In this document: in pieces, positions 34,981-42,964 of the stretch | Numbering within the stretch: the stretch's first letter is position 1 | Layout: every line of letters starts with the position of its first letter | Assembly: GCF_944387725.1 (NCBI RefSeq) | Contig: NZ_CALXGA010000001.1 | Coordinates: 20,784-84,783, forward strand | From: an uncultured Intestinimonas sp. | GTDB taxonomy: Bacteria > Bacillota > Clostridia > Oscillospirales > Oscillospiraceae | Reading direction: 5' to 3' | Length of the DNA stretch: 64,000 nt | The notes under the pieces: model-generated | Told to the model about the DNA's origin: nothing | The model's database searches: none | The model's input: the letters and a program-made list of their open reading frames with translations, nothing else | Position numbers and translations under genes: made by a program

Positions 34981-35940
34981 ATGCTGCTGATTGATTTCGA
35001 GTGGAACCGCGGCTATGACAACAAGCCGCTGGACGAGATTCTTCAAATCGGGGCGGTCCGGGTTTCACAGCTGGGCGGCCCCATTTTGGACACCTTCAAC
35101 GCCTATATCCGGCCCCAGGTCCACAAGCGCTTCGGCCCGGGCGCCAAAGTGCTGCCGGAACTGGAGTGCTCCAGGACATCCGAGCTGGACTTCGCAACTG
35201 CCCTGTCCGCTTTCCTGGACTGGTGCGGCGGAGAGACGGAGTTTGCGGCCTGGGGCGGCGACGACTTCCGGGTCCTCCAGCAAAACTGCGACTACTGGGG
35301 TCTCCCGGTCCCCCTGCTCCACCAGACCTATGACCTCCAGCGGGCCTTCGGCTATCTGGTGGGGGCCCAGGGGCAGCAGGTGGCCCTGTGGCGGGCGGCG
35401 GCCTACTGCGGTATCCCGGACACCTTCACCTTCCACAACGCCCTGAACGACGCCGTCTACACCGCCGCCGTCTCCGAGTGGCTGAGCGAGGAGTCCCTGC
35501 GCTATGTGCCGGATCCGGCGGACTCCCGGAAAAAGCTGCCCCGGTTCTCGGAGGAGCCCTTCCCCGCCCAGCCCCGGTTCCGGGTGGGGCCCCTCCCCTC
35601 CCCGGAGGCGGTCCTGGACGCCCGGCCCGCCCGCCGGCCGGCCTGCCCCCTGTGTGGCCAGCGGGCCTGGGTCCAGCAGTGGCAGCGCGCCTCCCGACGG
35701 CAGTACCTGGCGGTCTTTTCCTGTCCCGCCCACGGCCGCTTTCTCTGCCGGATGACCCTGACGCCCATGGAGGACGGGGCCTGGCGGGGCCGGGTGGCGG
35801 TGCCGCCCCTGACGCCGGACCTGCTGGAGGCCTATCGGGCCGCCCTGAGCGGCCGCATCCACGTCTGTAAGGGCTCCAGCCGCCGCCGGCGGAAGGTCCG
35901 CCGGCGGAAACGCCAGGCCTGCGCCAGCCCGACCGTGTAG
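34981..35940 (+). CDS. DEDDh-type 3'-5' exonuclease domain protein with zinc-ribbon tail
   Basis: 319 residues. Residues 1-180 are an RNase T/DnaQ-like fold: ExoI IDFEWNRG (Asp5, Glu7), ExoII around AAWGGDDFRVLQQNC, and ExoIII FHNALNDA with the His and Asp of the DEDDh class. It resembles the short exonucleases annotated as KapD/sporulation inhibitors. The C-terminal half adds CPLCGQ and CPAHGRFLC, a likely zinc ribbon, and a very basic end (SSRRRRKVRRRKRQ) that may bind nucleic acid. The substrate is unknown. Confidence 0.85.
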   Translation: MLLIDFEWNRGYDNKPLDEILQIGAVRVSQLGGPILDTFNAYIRPQVHKRFGPGAKVLPELECSRTSELDFATALSAFLDWCGGETEFAAWGGDDFRVLQQNCDYWGLPVPLLHQTYDLQRAFGYLVGAQGQQVALWRAAAYCGIPDTFTFHNALNDAVYTAAVSEWLSEESLRYVPDPADSRKKLPRFSEEPFPAQPRFRVGPLPSPEAVLDARPARRPACPLCGQRAWVQQWQRASRRQYLAVFSCPAHGRFLCRMTLTPMEDGAWRGRVAVPPLTPDLLEAYRAALSGRIHVCKGSSRRRRKVRRRKRQACASPTV

Positions 35941-35977
35941 CGGCGGAGCGCCATCCCCCCTGTATGGAGGAATCTTT

Positions 35978-36943
35978 ATGGAACAAAAACCGAACAAACA
36001 AAAAAAGCGCCTCTTCCGTCTCCCGGTGGACCGCCAGGAGGCGGAGCGCAAGCGTATTCACGCCATGATGGGCGCTTTGAAGGCCATTCACTCCGCCGCC
36101 TCGCCGGACTCGATGGAGCCCGCCGACCTTGAGCGCCAGCGCAAGGGCCAGGAACTGCTGGGCCGGCTGGCTGCCCCCATGCTGGGTATGAGCTGGGAGC
36201 CCTTCCAGATCGACGGAATGCCCGCCGCCTGGGTCCGGCCGGAGCGGGGCCACGACAAGCGGCACGTCATCTTGTACTGCCACGGGGGTGGCTACACCAG
36301 CGGCAACCTGGGCTACGCCCGCATCCTGGGCGCCAAGCTGGCCAACGCCACCGGCTATGAGGTTCTGGCCTTCGAGTACCGCCTGGCCCCGGAGCACCCC
36401 TTTCCCGCCCCCCTGGAGGACGCCCAGCGGGCCTGGGACTACCTGATGCACCTGGGCTGCGGGGCCCGGGACGTGGTGGTGGCCGGAGACTCCGCCGGCG
36501 GCAATCTGGCCCTGGTGCTCACCATGCGCCTCCGGGAGGAGAACCGCCGCCTGCCCGGCCGGCTGGTCCTCCTCTCCCCCTGGACCGACCTGACGGCCAG
36601 CGGCAAGTCCTACCTGGAGCACCGGGAGGACGACCCCATGCTCACCATGGACTACATCCAGGCCGTCCGCGCCGCCTACGCGCCGGGGCAGGACTGGCGC
36701 GCCCCCCTCCTCTCCCCCCTCTTCGGGGACTTTCAGTCCTTTCCCCCGATCCTGATTCAGGCCGGCGCCAACGAAATCCTGCTCTCCGACTCGGAGGGCC
36801 TCCGGGACCGGCTGGTCCAGGCCGGTGTCCCCTGCCGCCTGGAGGTCTGGCCCGAAATGTGGCATGTGTTTCAGATGTTTCCCCTCAAGCGGGCAGCCCA
36901 GGCCATGGAGCGCATCGGGGACTTCCTGCTGGAGGACCGCTGA
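35978..36943 (+). CDS. Alpha/beta hydrolase, hormone-sensitive-lipase type esterase
   Basis: 321 residues. HGGGY at 102-106 forms the oxyanion hole and GDSAGG at 170-175 holds the nucleophile Ser172. The acid is expected in QAGANEILLSD and the His in EMWHVFQMF near the end. No signal peptide, so it is cytoplasmic; an unusual basic N-terminus (EQKPNKQKKRLFRL) precedes the fold. The family hydrolyses short acyl esters. Separated from the exonuclease gene by only 37 bp, so probably cotranscribed. Confidence 0.9.
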   Translation: MEQKPNKQKKRLFRLPVDRQEAERKRIHAMMGALKAIHSAASPDSMEPADLERQRKGQELLGRLAAPMLGMSWEPFQIDGMPAAWVRPERGHDKRHVILYCHGGGYTSGNLGYARILGAKLANATGYEVLAFEYRLAPEHPFPAPLEDAQRAWDYLMHLGCGARDVVVAGDSAGGNLALVLTMRLREENRRLPGRLVLLSPWTDLTASGKSYLEHREDDPMLTMDYIQAVRAAYAPGQDWRAPLLSPLFGDFQSFPPILIQAGANEILLSDSEGLRDRLVQAGVPCRLEVWPEMWHVFQMFPLKRAAQAMERIGDFLLEDR

Positions 36944-36962
36944 GCCGGCGACGAGATGGACA

Positions 36963-37006
36963 AGGGCAGCCGGGCTGCGGAACCCCTTCCGCAGCCCGGC
37001 TGCCCT
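36963..37006. terminator. Strong hairpin between converging esterase gene and decayed gene
   Basis: Perfect 18-bp stem AGGGCAGCCGGGCTGCGG with its complement around an 8-nt loop. It lies just after both stop codons but lacks a T tract on either strand, so it may stall polymerase or protect 3' ends rather than act as a classic terminator. Confidence 0.6.
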
Positions 37007-37012
37007 GCGTTG

Positions 37013-37778
37013 TCAGGCCTTGGTCTCCAATCTTCTGCGGGTTCTGGACGGCCGGCGGGTCTCCCGCGCCTCCGCCTCCGGCTCTGCCGCCCCCCTCCAT
37101 GGGTTTGCGGACGCCTCCGGGCGCTGCGCTCCTTGGGTCTGCTCCGGGCGCTCCTGGGCGGGCCCGTGCCAGATCGGGCCGTAAAAGCAGCTCCAGCGGC
37201 CGATTCAGTCCGGGCGCCCCTTCCGTCAGGGATTCCTGCTCGTCCGGGAGACGCTCGTACTCCCCCCGCCGCACAAATTCCCGGGTGGCCTTTTCGATGT
37301 TGGCCACCTTCCCGTTTTCCGTCATCAGAATCTCCAGCTTTTTGGCCTTGCTGATGTTGGGATTGTGCTTCACCGTGTTGACCACGGGCAGCGATGCCCC
37401 CAGATGGGCCAGCTTCAGCCGCTGGACCTCCTCCTTGGTCCGGCACCGCTTCAGGGCCGACTCGTAGGCATTCTTCTGCCGCTCCAGGGACCGGGCTTTT
37501 TCATAGGTCTCCGGGTCGTGCTCCTTCAGGTAGTCCTTCTCCTTCTGGGTCAAAGCCCGCCCGTTGCAGACCTTCATCTGAATGGTCTGGAGCTTGCTGT
37601 CCCCCCTGCGGCGGTCCTGCTCCTCCTTCCGGCTGGCTCCAGAGGCGTCGCTCAGTCACTCCTCCAGGGTCTTTCCGCGGCCGGTGCGGTCCCCGTTTTC
37701 CCGCTTGAGATCCCACTGCGTCTGCATACTCAGCGTCTTGATGTACTGGTTCAGCGTGGATAGGATCTGGATTCCCAT
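37013..37778 (-). pseudogene. Decayed gene of unknown function (in-frame stop and frameshift)
   Basis: From an ATG at 37778 preceded by AAGGAGG the frame reads MGIQILSTLNQYIKTLSMQT... and then meets TGA at 37658-37656 (codon 41, context LEE-stop-LSDASG). The same frame continues as a sensible helical, charged protein (ALTQKEKDYLKEHDPETYEK, NPNISKAKKLEILMTENGKV) to about 37200. Beyond that, composition turns low-complexity, while a neighbouring frame gives a more natural tail ending RPSRTRRRLETKA and a stop at 37015, right before the hairpin. This implies a second lesion between 37150 and 37205. I do not recognise the family. The premature TGA could in principle be a sequencing error. Confidence 0.6.
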
Positions 37779-38010
37779 CGTCTGGTTCCCTCCTTGTCCT
37801 GTAAAAATTCCCTTATCTTTTGTATCGGCCATGGAAACGAAAAAATAAGGGCCGCAAATGGCCAGTTACAAGTTTCCATCGAACTGCTGCCGCAATTTTA
37901 ATTTGATGATGGCCCTTGCATCATCAGCCTCTGCAAAGCCAGTCAATCACACCGCCCCTGTCATGCTGTGCGCACTTAAAATCTGTAGTCAACGGTAAAT
38001 GCCAAGTCTG
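37779..38010. other. Intergenic stretch with no confident gene
   Basis: The leftward strand contains a 26-codon open stretch ending EADDARAIIKLKLRQQF... at about 37876-37950, followed by a small GGCC-stem hairpin and TTATTTTTT (about 37846-37868). It may be a relic end of a gene, but no start with a ribosome site was found. Nothing else is seen. Confidence 0.3.
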
Positions 38011-38169
38011 GCACTCCGCCAAGTTAGAAATTACAGATTGGATTTCGAGCGGAATTTGCGCGGAACAAGGCAGAGGACGCCGGTGGGCTGACACCTACCA
38101 AGGACGATAACGAAGTTATGCGGAAATTCCACCGGAAAGCAAATGCAAGTTTCTGACTTGGTGGAGTAC
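38011..38169 (+). repeat. R1 dispersed element, copy B
   Basis: Inverse match to 914-1077 with roughly 85-90% identity by eye. The shared frame reads GFRAEFARNKAEDAGGLTP and stops at KANASF-stop. Its GGTGGAGTAC end again abuts the TA of an R2 element. Confidence 0.7.
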
Positions 38170-38336
38170 TAGGGCTTGTTTGAAAAATTGGCGATGTGTC
38201 CAGCAGCGAGGGATTTTGGGCGGCTGGCAAGCAATTTTGACCCAGGAATCCTGGCGGATTGCAAGGAAAAATTGCGCCGTCCAGGGGGCAAAAGACCCGC
38301 TGGTTGGGCATGTTGACATTTTTCAAGCAAGCCCTA
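38170..38336 (+). mobile_element. MITE-like element R2, copy 3
   Basis: 167 bp, TA at both ends. This copy has CAAGCAAGCCC at its right end (one base differs from the other copies) and GACCCAGG instead of TCGCAGG in the centre, a variant shared with copy 4. It stands between the decayed gene and the YjfB terminator. Confidence 0.85.
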
Positions 38337-38410
38337 GAGGCGGAACACCTCAAGTCCCGCCGCAGTTCACTGCCAGAAAATAGGAATCATCCCATTGTGC
38401 TTGAAATGGG

Positions 38411-38452
38411 CAAAAAATAAGCGGCACATGGATTTTTGTCCATGTGCCGCTT
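38411..38452 (-). terminator. Terminator of the yjfB-type gene
   Basis: Leftward reading: perfect 14-bp stem AAGCGGCACATGGA / TCCATGTGCCGCTT with a 6-nt loop, followed by ATTTTTTG. It lies 77 bp past the stop. Confidence 0.88.
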
Positions 38453-38528
38453 GCCCCCGCTTCTACCGAACAGCCGCCGTCATTTCGCTGCTCGCTGTCT
38501 GATGGAATACTGGCAAAGGGGCGGCGGT

Positions 38529-38702
38529 TCAGGCGTAGACGTCAATGAGGGATTCGCTGGGCGGCGGAAGCATCTCCAGCAGGGCGGCGGCTTGGGCCTC
38601 CTGGGCGTCCATGCCCTTCTTTATGACAGAAAGGGACACGGACTGCTGGACCTGAACCTGGCTGTAGGCCGTGCTGACAGAGGCGATTCCAAAGTAATCC
38701 AT
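38529..38702 (-). CDS. YjfB-family small protein
   Basis: 57 residues: MDYFGIASVSTAYSQVQVQQ..., then SLSVIKKGMDAQEAQAAALLEM and a Pro-containing end. The pattern of an S-x(n)-VQQSVSLSVIKKxMDxQExQAAxLLEM helix matches the YjfB putative motility protein family. Such proteins are small, helical and often linked to flagellar gene sets; no flagellar genes are visible here. GAGGAG lies 8 nt before the ATG. It is followed by its own terminator and sits downstream of rnc on the same strand. Confidence 0.8.
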   Translation of the reverse strand: MDYFGIASVSTAYSQVQVQQSVSLSVIKKGMDAQEAQAAALLEMLPPPSESLIDVYA

Positions 38703-38812
38703 ACAATCATCTCCTCGTCCGTATTCTATCACAGGCCGGTTCCACGCGCAAGCCCCGCTTTGTAAAATTTTCAGCCGACATGCCCTTTGCGCCCAGTCCA
38801 CAACGGGGGAGC

Positions 38813-39496
38813 TCAGCCCTGCGCCGTCAATCGCTCCACCGCAGCCCTGGCCGCGTTTTGCTCCGCCTCTTTTTTGCTGCGGCCTTCGCCCCGGCCCAGG
38901 GGCTGGCCGTTGAGCTCCACCGAGACGGTGAAGACCTTGGCGTGGTCCGGGCCGCTCTCCCCCAGCAGATGATAGGTCAGGACCTGGCCGCTCTCCCGCT
39001 GGACCAGCTCCTGAAGGGCCGTCTTGAAGTCCCGGATGACACCCTCCTGCTCCCGCCGGTTGTTGGTCAGGATGAAGCGGGTAATGAGCTTCCGGGCCGA
39101 GCCAATGCCGCCGTCCAGGTAGACTGCGGCGATGACCGCCTCCACAGCGTCGGCCTGAATGGAGGGCCGCTGGCGTCCTCCCCCGGCGTCCTCCCCCCGG
39201 CCCAGCTTCAGGTACTGCCCCAGCTCCAGCTGTCCGGCCACCTCCACCAGGCTCTCCTCGCACACCAGGGCCGCCCGGGTCCGGGTCAGCTCCCCCTCCG
39301 GCATGTCTGGGTGGGTCCGGTACAGGTGGTCGGCCACAACCATTCCCAGCACCGAGTCCCCCAAAAACTCCAGCCGCTCGTTGCTGCTCTCCCCCTTGGC
39401 CTTGTTCTCATTGGCATAGGAGCTGTGGGTCAGGGCGTTTTCCAGAAGACGGCGATCCTGAAAGGTGTAGCCTAATCTTTCCTCAAGTTTTTCCAT
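38813..39496 (-). CDS. rnc: Ribonuclease III
   Basis: 227 residues. It cleaves double-stranded RNA, with roles in rRNA processing. The catalytic domain carries the signature NERLEFLGDSVLGMVVADHLY and the second acidic cluster ADAVEAVIAAVYLDGG. The C-terminal dsRNA-binding domain (about 155-225) ends with GEGRSKKEAEQNAARAAVERL. ATG at 39496 is chosen for AGCAGG close upstream and the family start EKLEERLGYTFQDRRLLENALTH. It follows acpP, the common fapR-plsX-fab-acpP-rnc type order in Firmicutes. Confidence 0.96.
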   Translation of the reverse strand: MEKLEERLGYTFQDRRLLENALTHSSYANENKAKGESSNERLEFLGDSVLGMVVADHLYRTHPDMPEGELTRTRAALVCEESLVEVAGQLELGQYLKLGRGEDAGGGRQRPSIQADAVEAVIAAVYLDGGIGSARKLITRFILTNNRREQEGVIRDFKTALQELVQRESGQVLTYHLLGESGPDHAKVFTVSVELNGQPLGRGEGRSKKEAEQNAARAAVERLTAQG

Positions 39497-39520
39497 TTTT
39501 TCCTGCTCCCTCTCGTCACG

Positions 39521-39552
39521 CAAAAGAGAAGCCCCGCTGCGGCGGGGCCTTT
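39521..39552 (-). terminator. Terminator between acpP and rnc
   Basis: Leftward: GCCCCGC / GCGGGGC stem with a short loop followed by TTCTCTTTTG. It would end transcripts coming from acpP through the inserted R2 element, so rnc may need its own promoter. Confidence 0.65.
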
Positions 39553-39572
39553 TCTCAGGGCATATTTGAACC

Positions 39573-39738
39573 TAGGGCTTGTTTGAAACATGTCAACATG
39601 CCCAATCAGCGGGTCTTTTGCCCCCTGGACGGCGCAATTTTTCCTTGAAATCCGCCAGGATTCCTGGGTCAAAATTGCTTGCCAGAGGCCCAAAATCCCT
39701 CGCTGCTGGACGCATCGCCAATTTTCAAACAAGCCCTA
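39573..39738 (-). mobile_element. MITE-like element R2, copy 4 (inverted)
   Basis: 166 bp in the opposite orientation to the other five copies. Its TA boundary supplies the TAG stop codon of acpP (39738-39736). The TTGACA-bearing end points toward rnc, with TAGGTT 16 bp beyond. Confidence 0.85.
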
Positions 39739-39972
39739 GGCATCCAGCTTGTTTTGCAGGTAGTTCACCAAATCGCCCACAGTGGAGATGGCGCCGATCT
39801 CCTCCTCGCTCATCTCGGACACGCCAAACTCCTCCTCCAGCGCCATGGAGAGCTCCACAATGTCCAGAGAGTCCGCGCCCAGATCGTCGGTGAAGGTGGT
39901 CTCCATGGTGATGGTGTCGGGCTCCACACCGAACTGCTCGGAAATCAGTTTGCACAGCTTCTCAAAAATCAT
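39736..39972 (-). CDS. acpP: Acyl carrier protein
   Basis: 78 residues. The phosphopantetheine attachment site is [20 protein letters not shown] with the modified Ser, preceded by TFTDDLG; the acidic helices II and III follow. It carries acyl chains in fatty-acid synthesis. The stop codon TAG lies in the terminal TA(G) of the inserted R2 element, so the last residues or the stop may have been set by that insertion. The length is nevertheless normal. AAGGAG lies 11 nt before the ATG. Confidence 0.95.
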   Translation of the reverse strand: MIFEKLCKLISEQFGVEPDTITMETTFTDDLGADSLDIVELSMALEEEFGVSEMSEEEIGAISTVGDLVNYLQNKLDA

Positions 39973-40011
39973 ATCTCACTCGACTCCTTAGACAGGATTG
40001 TTTACACACTC

Positions 40012-40040
40012 ATAATAGGGATATTTTCCCGCACTGTCAA
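40012..40040 (-). promoter_or_regulatory. Promoter of acpP
   Basis: Leftward: TTGACA (40040-40035), 17-bp spacer, TATTAT (40017-40012), 40 bp upstream of the start; close to consensus, as expected for a highly expressed gene. Confidence 0.75.
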
Positions 40041-40108
40041 TAGGAAAATGAAAAAATTAAGGCGGCGCCGCGCAAAGCCCTTCGGTGCGCTTTGTGCGCC
40101 TCTTCCCG

Positions 40109-40567
40109 TCAGCTCTGCTTTTCCATCAAAAGGCTGGCAAGCAGCACCCCCCGGCGCTCCACCTGAAGCTTCTCCACCACCCGGTAGCCCCTGGCCAGGA
40201 AAAAGGGCCGGGCGGTAAGGGAGGCGCGGACGGTGAACACCGGCGCGGCTACAAAGGCCTCCAGGGCGGTGCAGATGGCGCTGGCGGCCCCCCGGCGCTG
40301 GAAATCCCGGTGGACATAGAGCCGGTCCAGGTACCCGTCCGGGGCCATGTCCCCAAAGCCAATGGTACGGCCGTCCTCCAGGGCCACCACCGTGAAGTGC
40401 CGGGCCAGGGAGCGGTCCCAGGCCGTCAGGTCGATCTGCCGGGGGGCCCAGGCGTCGGCCTGCTCCAGGGTGTAGTCCCGAAGGTTGACGCTGTGGACCG
40501 TCTCGTAGAACAGCCGGGCCAGAGCCGGGGCGTCGGAGGAGCGGTAGGTACGGATGAGCAGTTCCAT
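40109..40567 (-). CDS. GNAT-family N-acetyltransferase
   Basis: 152 residues. The N-terminal IRTYRSSDAPALARLFYETVHSVN and the acetyl-CoA-binding segment LYVHRDFQRRGAASAICTALE (Q/R-x-x-G-x-A type) mark the GNAT fold; FTVRASLTARPFFLARGYRVVE is the usual C-terminal beta-alpha unit. The substrate is unknown. Start at ATG 40567 behind AAAGGA. It is 17 bp after the AlbA_2 gene and probably cotranscribed with it. Confidence 0.88.
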   Translation of the reverse strand: MELLIRTYRSSDAPALARLFYETVHSVNLRDYTLEQADAWAPRQIDLTAWDRSLARHFTVVALEDGRTIGFGDMAPDGYLDRLYVHRDFQRRGAASAICTALEAFVAAPVFTVRASLTARPFFLARGYRVVEKLQVERRGVLLASLLMEKQS

Positions 40568-40584
40568 ACGGGCAAATTCCTTTC

Positions 40585-41040
40585 TCAGTGCTGTCCGGCC
40601 TCCAGCATGGACCAGACCTCGGCCCTGGTACAGCGGTAGTCCCCCTCGCCGCTGCGGCGGTAGGAGCCCCGGAAGCGGTCGCCCCCCACATAGACCGGGC
40701 GCTGGTCCCGCTCCGCCGGGGGGACCCGGATGACTACCACGCTGCCGCCGCCGGTGTGGTCCACCCACACATCCTCGGGCCGGAGGAGGTTGGCGCTGAC
40801 CACCGCCGGGTCGTTGACCATGGCCCAGAACTCCTCCACCAGCCCGCAGGGGTCCAGCAGGCCCTGGACCCGGAGGGAGTGGTCCGGCAGCTCCTCCACC
40901 CCCAGGAGGATCAGGCCCCCGCTGCTGTTGGCGAAGGCGGAATAGGTCTCCCAAATACTGTGGGGCAGGCCCCCGGTGGCCAGCTTGGCCTCCAGGCGGT
41001 CGTTCTCCCGGTACTGGCCGATCTGCGCCAGGTCCAGCAT
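40585..41040 (-). CDS. Stand-alone AlbA_2 (Schlafen-type) domain protein
   Basis: 151 residues. ENDRLEAKLATGGLPHSIWETYSAFANSSGGLILLGVEE is the conserved start of the AlbA_2 domain (E-x-K...AFAN-x-x-GG-x-I-x-x-G), and RDQRPVYVGGDRFRGSYRRSGEGDYRCT is its later conserved region (PVY...G..Y.R.G). Most relatives have an additional winged-helix/ATPase part of 200 or more residues; here only the first domain exists, with a complete start (GGGAGG at 8 nt) and stop. Function unknown; nucleic-acid binding is likely. Confidence 0.82.
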   Translation of the reverse strand: MLDLAQIGQYRENDRLEAKLATGGLPHSIWETYSAFANSSGGLILLGVEELPDHSLRVQGLLDPCGLVEEFWAMVNDPAVVSANLLRPEDVWVDHTGGGSVVVIRVPPAERDQRPVYVGGDRFRGSYRRSGEGDYRCTRAEVWSMLEAGQH

Positions 41041-41069
41041 GGCGGAGCCCTCCCTTCGGCGTTTTTCTT

Positions 41070-41098
41070 ATTATAATGTGTGTGGAACAAAGCCGCAA
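41070..41098 (-). promoter_or_regulatory. Promoter for the AlbA_2/GNAT pair
   Basis: Leftward: TTGCGG (41098-41093), 17-bp spacer, TATAAT (41075-41070), 30 bp before the ATG. Confidence 0.6.
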
Positions 41099-41120
41099 GC
41101 CCGGAAATCCAAAGAGAGCG

Positions 41121-42725
41121 CTATACCGTGGGAGAGGAGAGTGCCAGAGCCGCCCGCTCCGCCGTACGGATACCGTCGGCGGCGGCTGACATAATGCCTC
41201 CGGCGTAGCCCGCCCCCTCTCCGCAGGGGAAGAGGCCCCGGAGGGCCGACTGACCCGTCTCATCCCGGAGGATGCGCACCGGGGAGGAGGACCGGGTCTC
41301 CACGCCGGTGAGGACGGCGTCGGGACAGGCGAAGCCCCGGACCTTCCGGTCCAGCAGGGGGAGGGCCTCCCGGAGGCTCCCGGCCACATAGGGGGGCAGG
41401 CAGGCGTCCAGGGCGGTCCAGGCTACCCCGGGCCGGTAGGTGGGCCGGATGGCCCCCGGCCCCCGGGAGGGCCGCCCCGCCAGGAAGTCCCCGGCGGTCT
41501 GGGCCGGGGCGCAGGAGGCTCCGGCGGCGGCGCCCAGCGCCCAGGCGCCCCGCTCCCAGTGCTCCTGGAAGCGGACCCCCGCCAGGGGGTCTGTCCCGGG
41601 GAAGTCCTCCGGCCCCACGCCCACCAGCAGGCCGCCGTTGATGTTCTCCCCGTCCCGGGCCCGGAGGCTCATGCCGTTGGTGACCACCTGGCCGGCGTCC
41701 GAGGCGGCGGCTACCACCTGCCCGCCGGGGCAGACGCAGAAGGAGAAGACCGAGCGCCCGTCCGGCAGATGACAGGCGAGCTTGTAGTCCGACGGGGGGA
41801 GCTTCCGCCAGGCGGGGCCGTACTGGGCCTCTGACAGGGCGGCCTGGAGGTGCTCGACGCGGACCCCAATGGCAAAGGACTTCTGCTCCAGGGGCGCCCC
41901 CAGGCTGTGGAGCATGGCAAAGGTGTCCCGGGCGGAGTGGCCGGGGGCCAGGAGCAGCGCCTCGCAGGGGAGATCATAGGGACCCTCCGGTCCCTCTACC
42001 GCCAGGGCGCGGACCCGGCCCTCCCGGACCTGAAGGCCGGCGAGCCGGTGGGCAAAGCGCACCTCACAGCCCCGGGCCAGAAGCTCCATACGGATGGACT
42101 TCACCACGCTGCGGAGCAGGTCAGTACCGATGTGAGGCTTGTGGGAAGAACGGATATCCTCCGGCGCACCGTGCTCCACCAGCACGTCCAGCACCGCCGA
42201 GAGCCGGGGGTCGTGGGTGCCGGTGGTGAGCTTGCCGTCGGAGAAGGCGCCGGCGCCTCCCTCTCCAAACTGGACGTTGGAGGCGGGGCACAGCTCGCCC
42301 GTGGCCCAGAACCGCTCCACGTCGGCAGTCCGGGCGTCCACGTCCCGGCCCCGCTCCAGCACAATGGGGGGGAGGCCCGCCCGGGCCAGGAAGAGGGCGG
42401 CGAAGAGCCCCGCCGGCCCCAGGCCCACCACCACCGGGGGCAGGGCGGGGGCAGGGCCCACCGGGGGGAACCGGTAGGGCTGGGGCCGGTAGAGGGCGAC
42501 GTTCCGGTTTTTTGCCCGGCGGACCAGCCCGGCCTCCCCGTCCACAGTGAGGTCCACGGTGCAGACGTAGTGGACATCGCTCTTCCGACGGGCATCGATG
42601 GACTGCCGGGCCAGGGAGAGGTCCTGGATGGCCCCGGCGGAGATGCCCAGGACCTGGGCGGCCTTCCGCCGCAGGTCGGAGAGGTCCCCCTCCAGGGGGA
42701 GGGAGAGGCCGCTGACGCGGATCAT
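41121..42725 (-). CDS. FAD-dependent oxidoreductase of the uncharacterised YgfK/HI0933-neighbour type (large FAD-binding protein)
   Basis: 534 residues. An N-terminal basic/RNA-binding-like region (about 1-95, with VLGISAGAIQDLSLARQSIDARRKSDVHYVCTVDL) precedes a Rossmann FAD site PPVVVGLGPAGLFAALFLARAG with the acidic LERG end at about 120. NVQFGEGGAGAFSDGKLTTG, APGHSARDTFAMLHSLG and the end GEGAGYAGGIMSAAADGIRTAE complete the family pattern of FAD-dependent dehydrogenase-like proteins common in Clostridia. The substrate is unknown. Its ATG overlaps the stop of a small upstream reading frame. Confidence 0.85.
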   Translation of the reverse strand: MIRVSGLSLPLEGDLSDLRRKAAQVLGISAGAIQDLSLARQSIDARRKSDVHYVCTVDLTVDGEAGLVRRAKNRNVALYRPQPYRFPPVGPAPALPPVVVGLGPAGLFAALFLARAGLPPIVLERGRDVDARTADVERFWATGELCPASNVQFGEGGAGAFSDGKLTTGTHDPRLSAVLDVLVEHGAPEDIRSSHKPHIGTDLLRSVVKSIRMELLARGCEVRFAHRLAGLQVREGRVRALAVEGPEGPYDLPCEALLLAPGHSARDTFAMLHSLGAPLEQKSFAIGVRVEHLQAALSEAQYGPAWRKLPPSDYKLACHLPDGRSVFSFCVCPGGQVVAAASDAGQVVTNGMSLRARDGENINGGLLVGVGPEDFPGTDPLAGVRFQEHWERGAWALGAAAGASCAPAQTAGDFLAGRPSRGPGAIRPTYRPGVAWTALDACLPPYVAGSLREALPLLDRKVRGFACPDAVLTGVETRSSSPVRILRDETGQSALRGLFPCGEGAGYAGGIMSAAADGIRTAERAALALSSPTV

Positions 42726-42790
42726 CCTGCCGCCTCCTCTGAGAAGCGGAGGGCGGCGGGGGGCGGAGACAGGGGGGAGCGGTATGGCAA
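42722..42790 (-). CDS. Possible 22-residue upstream peptide coupled to the FAD protein gene
   Basis: A TTG at 42790 lies exactly 8 nt after a perfect AGGAGG (42804-42799). It opens a frame of 22 codons (starting LPYRSPLSPPPAAL) whose TGA overlaps the ATG of the FAD protein (ATGA). The FAD gene also has its own AGGAGG inside this frame. Pro/Ser-rich, no known match. It may be a real leader peptide or a chance arrangement. Confidence 0.35.
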   Translation of the reverse strand: MPYRSPLSPPPAALRFSEEAAG

Positions 42791-42914
42791 GGGGACAACC
42801 TCCTTTTGATTCTGTGGGCGTGGGGGCGCGGCGTGTACTGCGAGGGACGGAAGGACGGCGGGAGGCCCCGCAGCGCGTACCAGGGCCCCTTTTCCAGCCG
42901 TGGGAAGGTGGGCA

Positions 42915-42943
42915 ATTATATCACGGGGCCAGGGGGCTGTCAA
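42915..42943 (-). promoter_or_regulatory. Promoter for the FAD protein gene
   Basis: Leftward: TTGACA (42943-42938), 17-bp spacer, TATAAT (42920-42915): both boxes perfect. It gives a leader of about 180 nt that contains the small upstream frame. Confidence 0.75.
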
Positions 42944-42964
42944 CCGAATGCGCACGGCTCTTTG

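Noticed and set aside
37876-37950. 26-codon leftward frame followed by a small hairpin and T tract
   Set aside because: Protein-like but no convincing start; too short to claim as a gene. Recorded in the intergenic entry.
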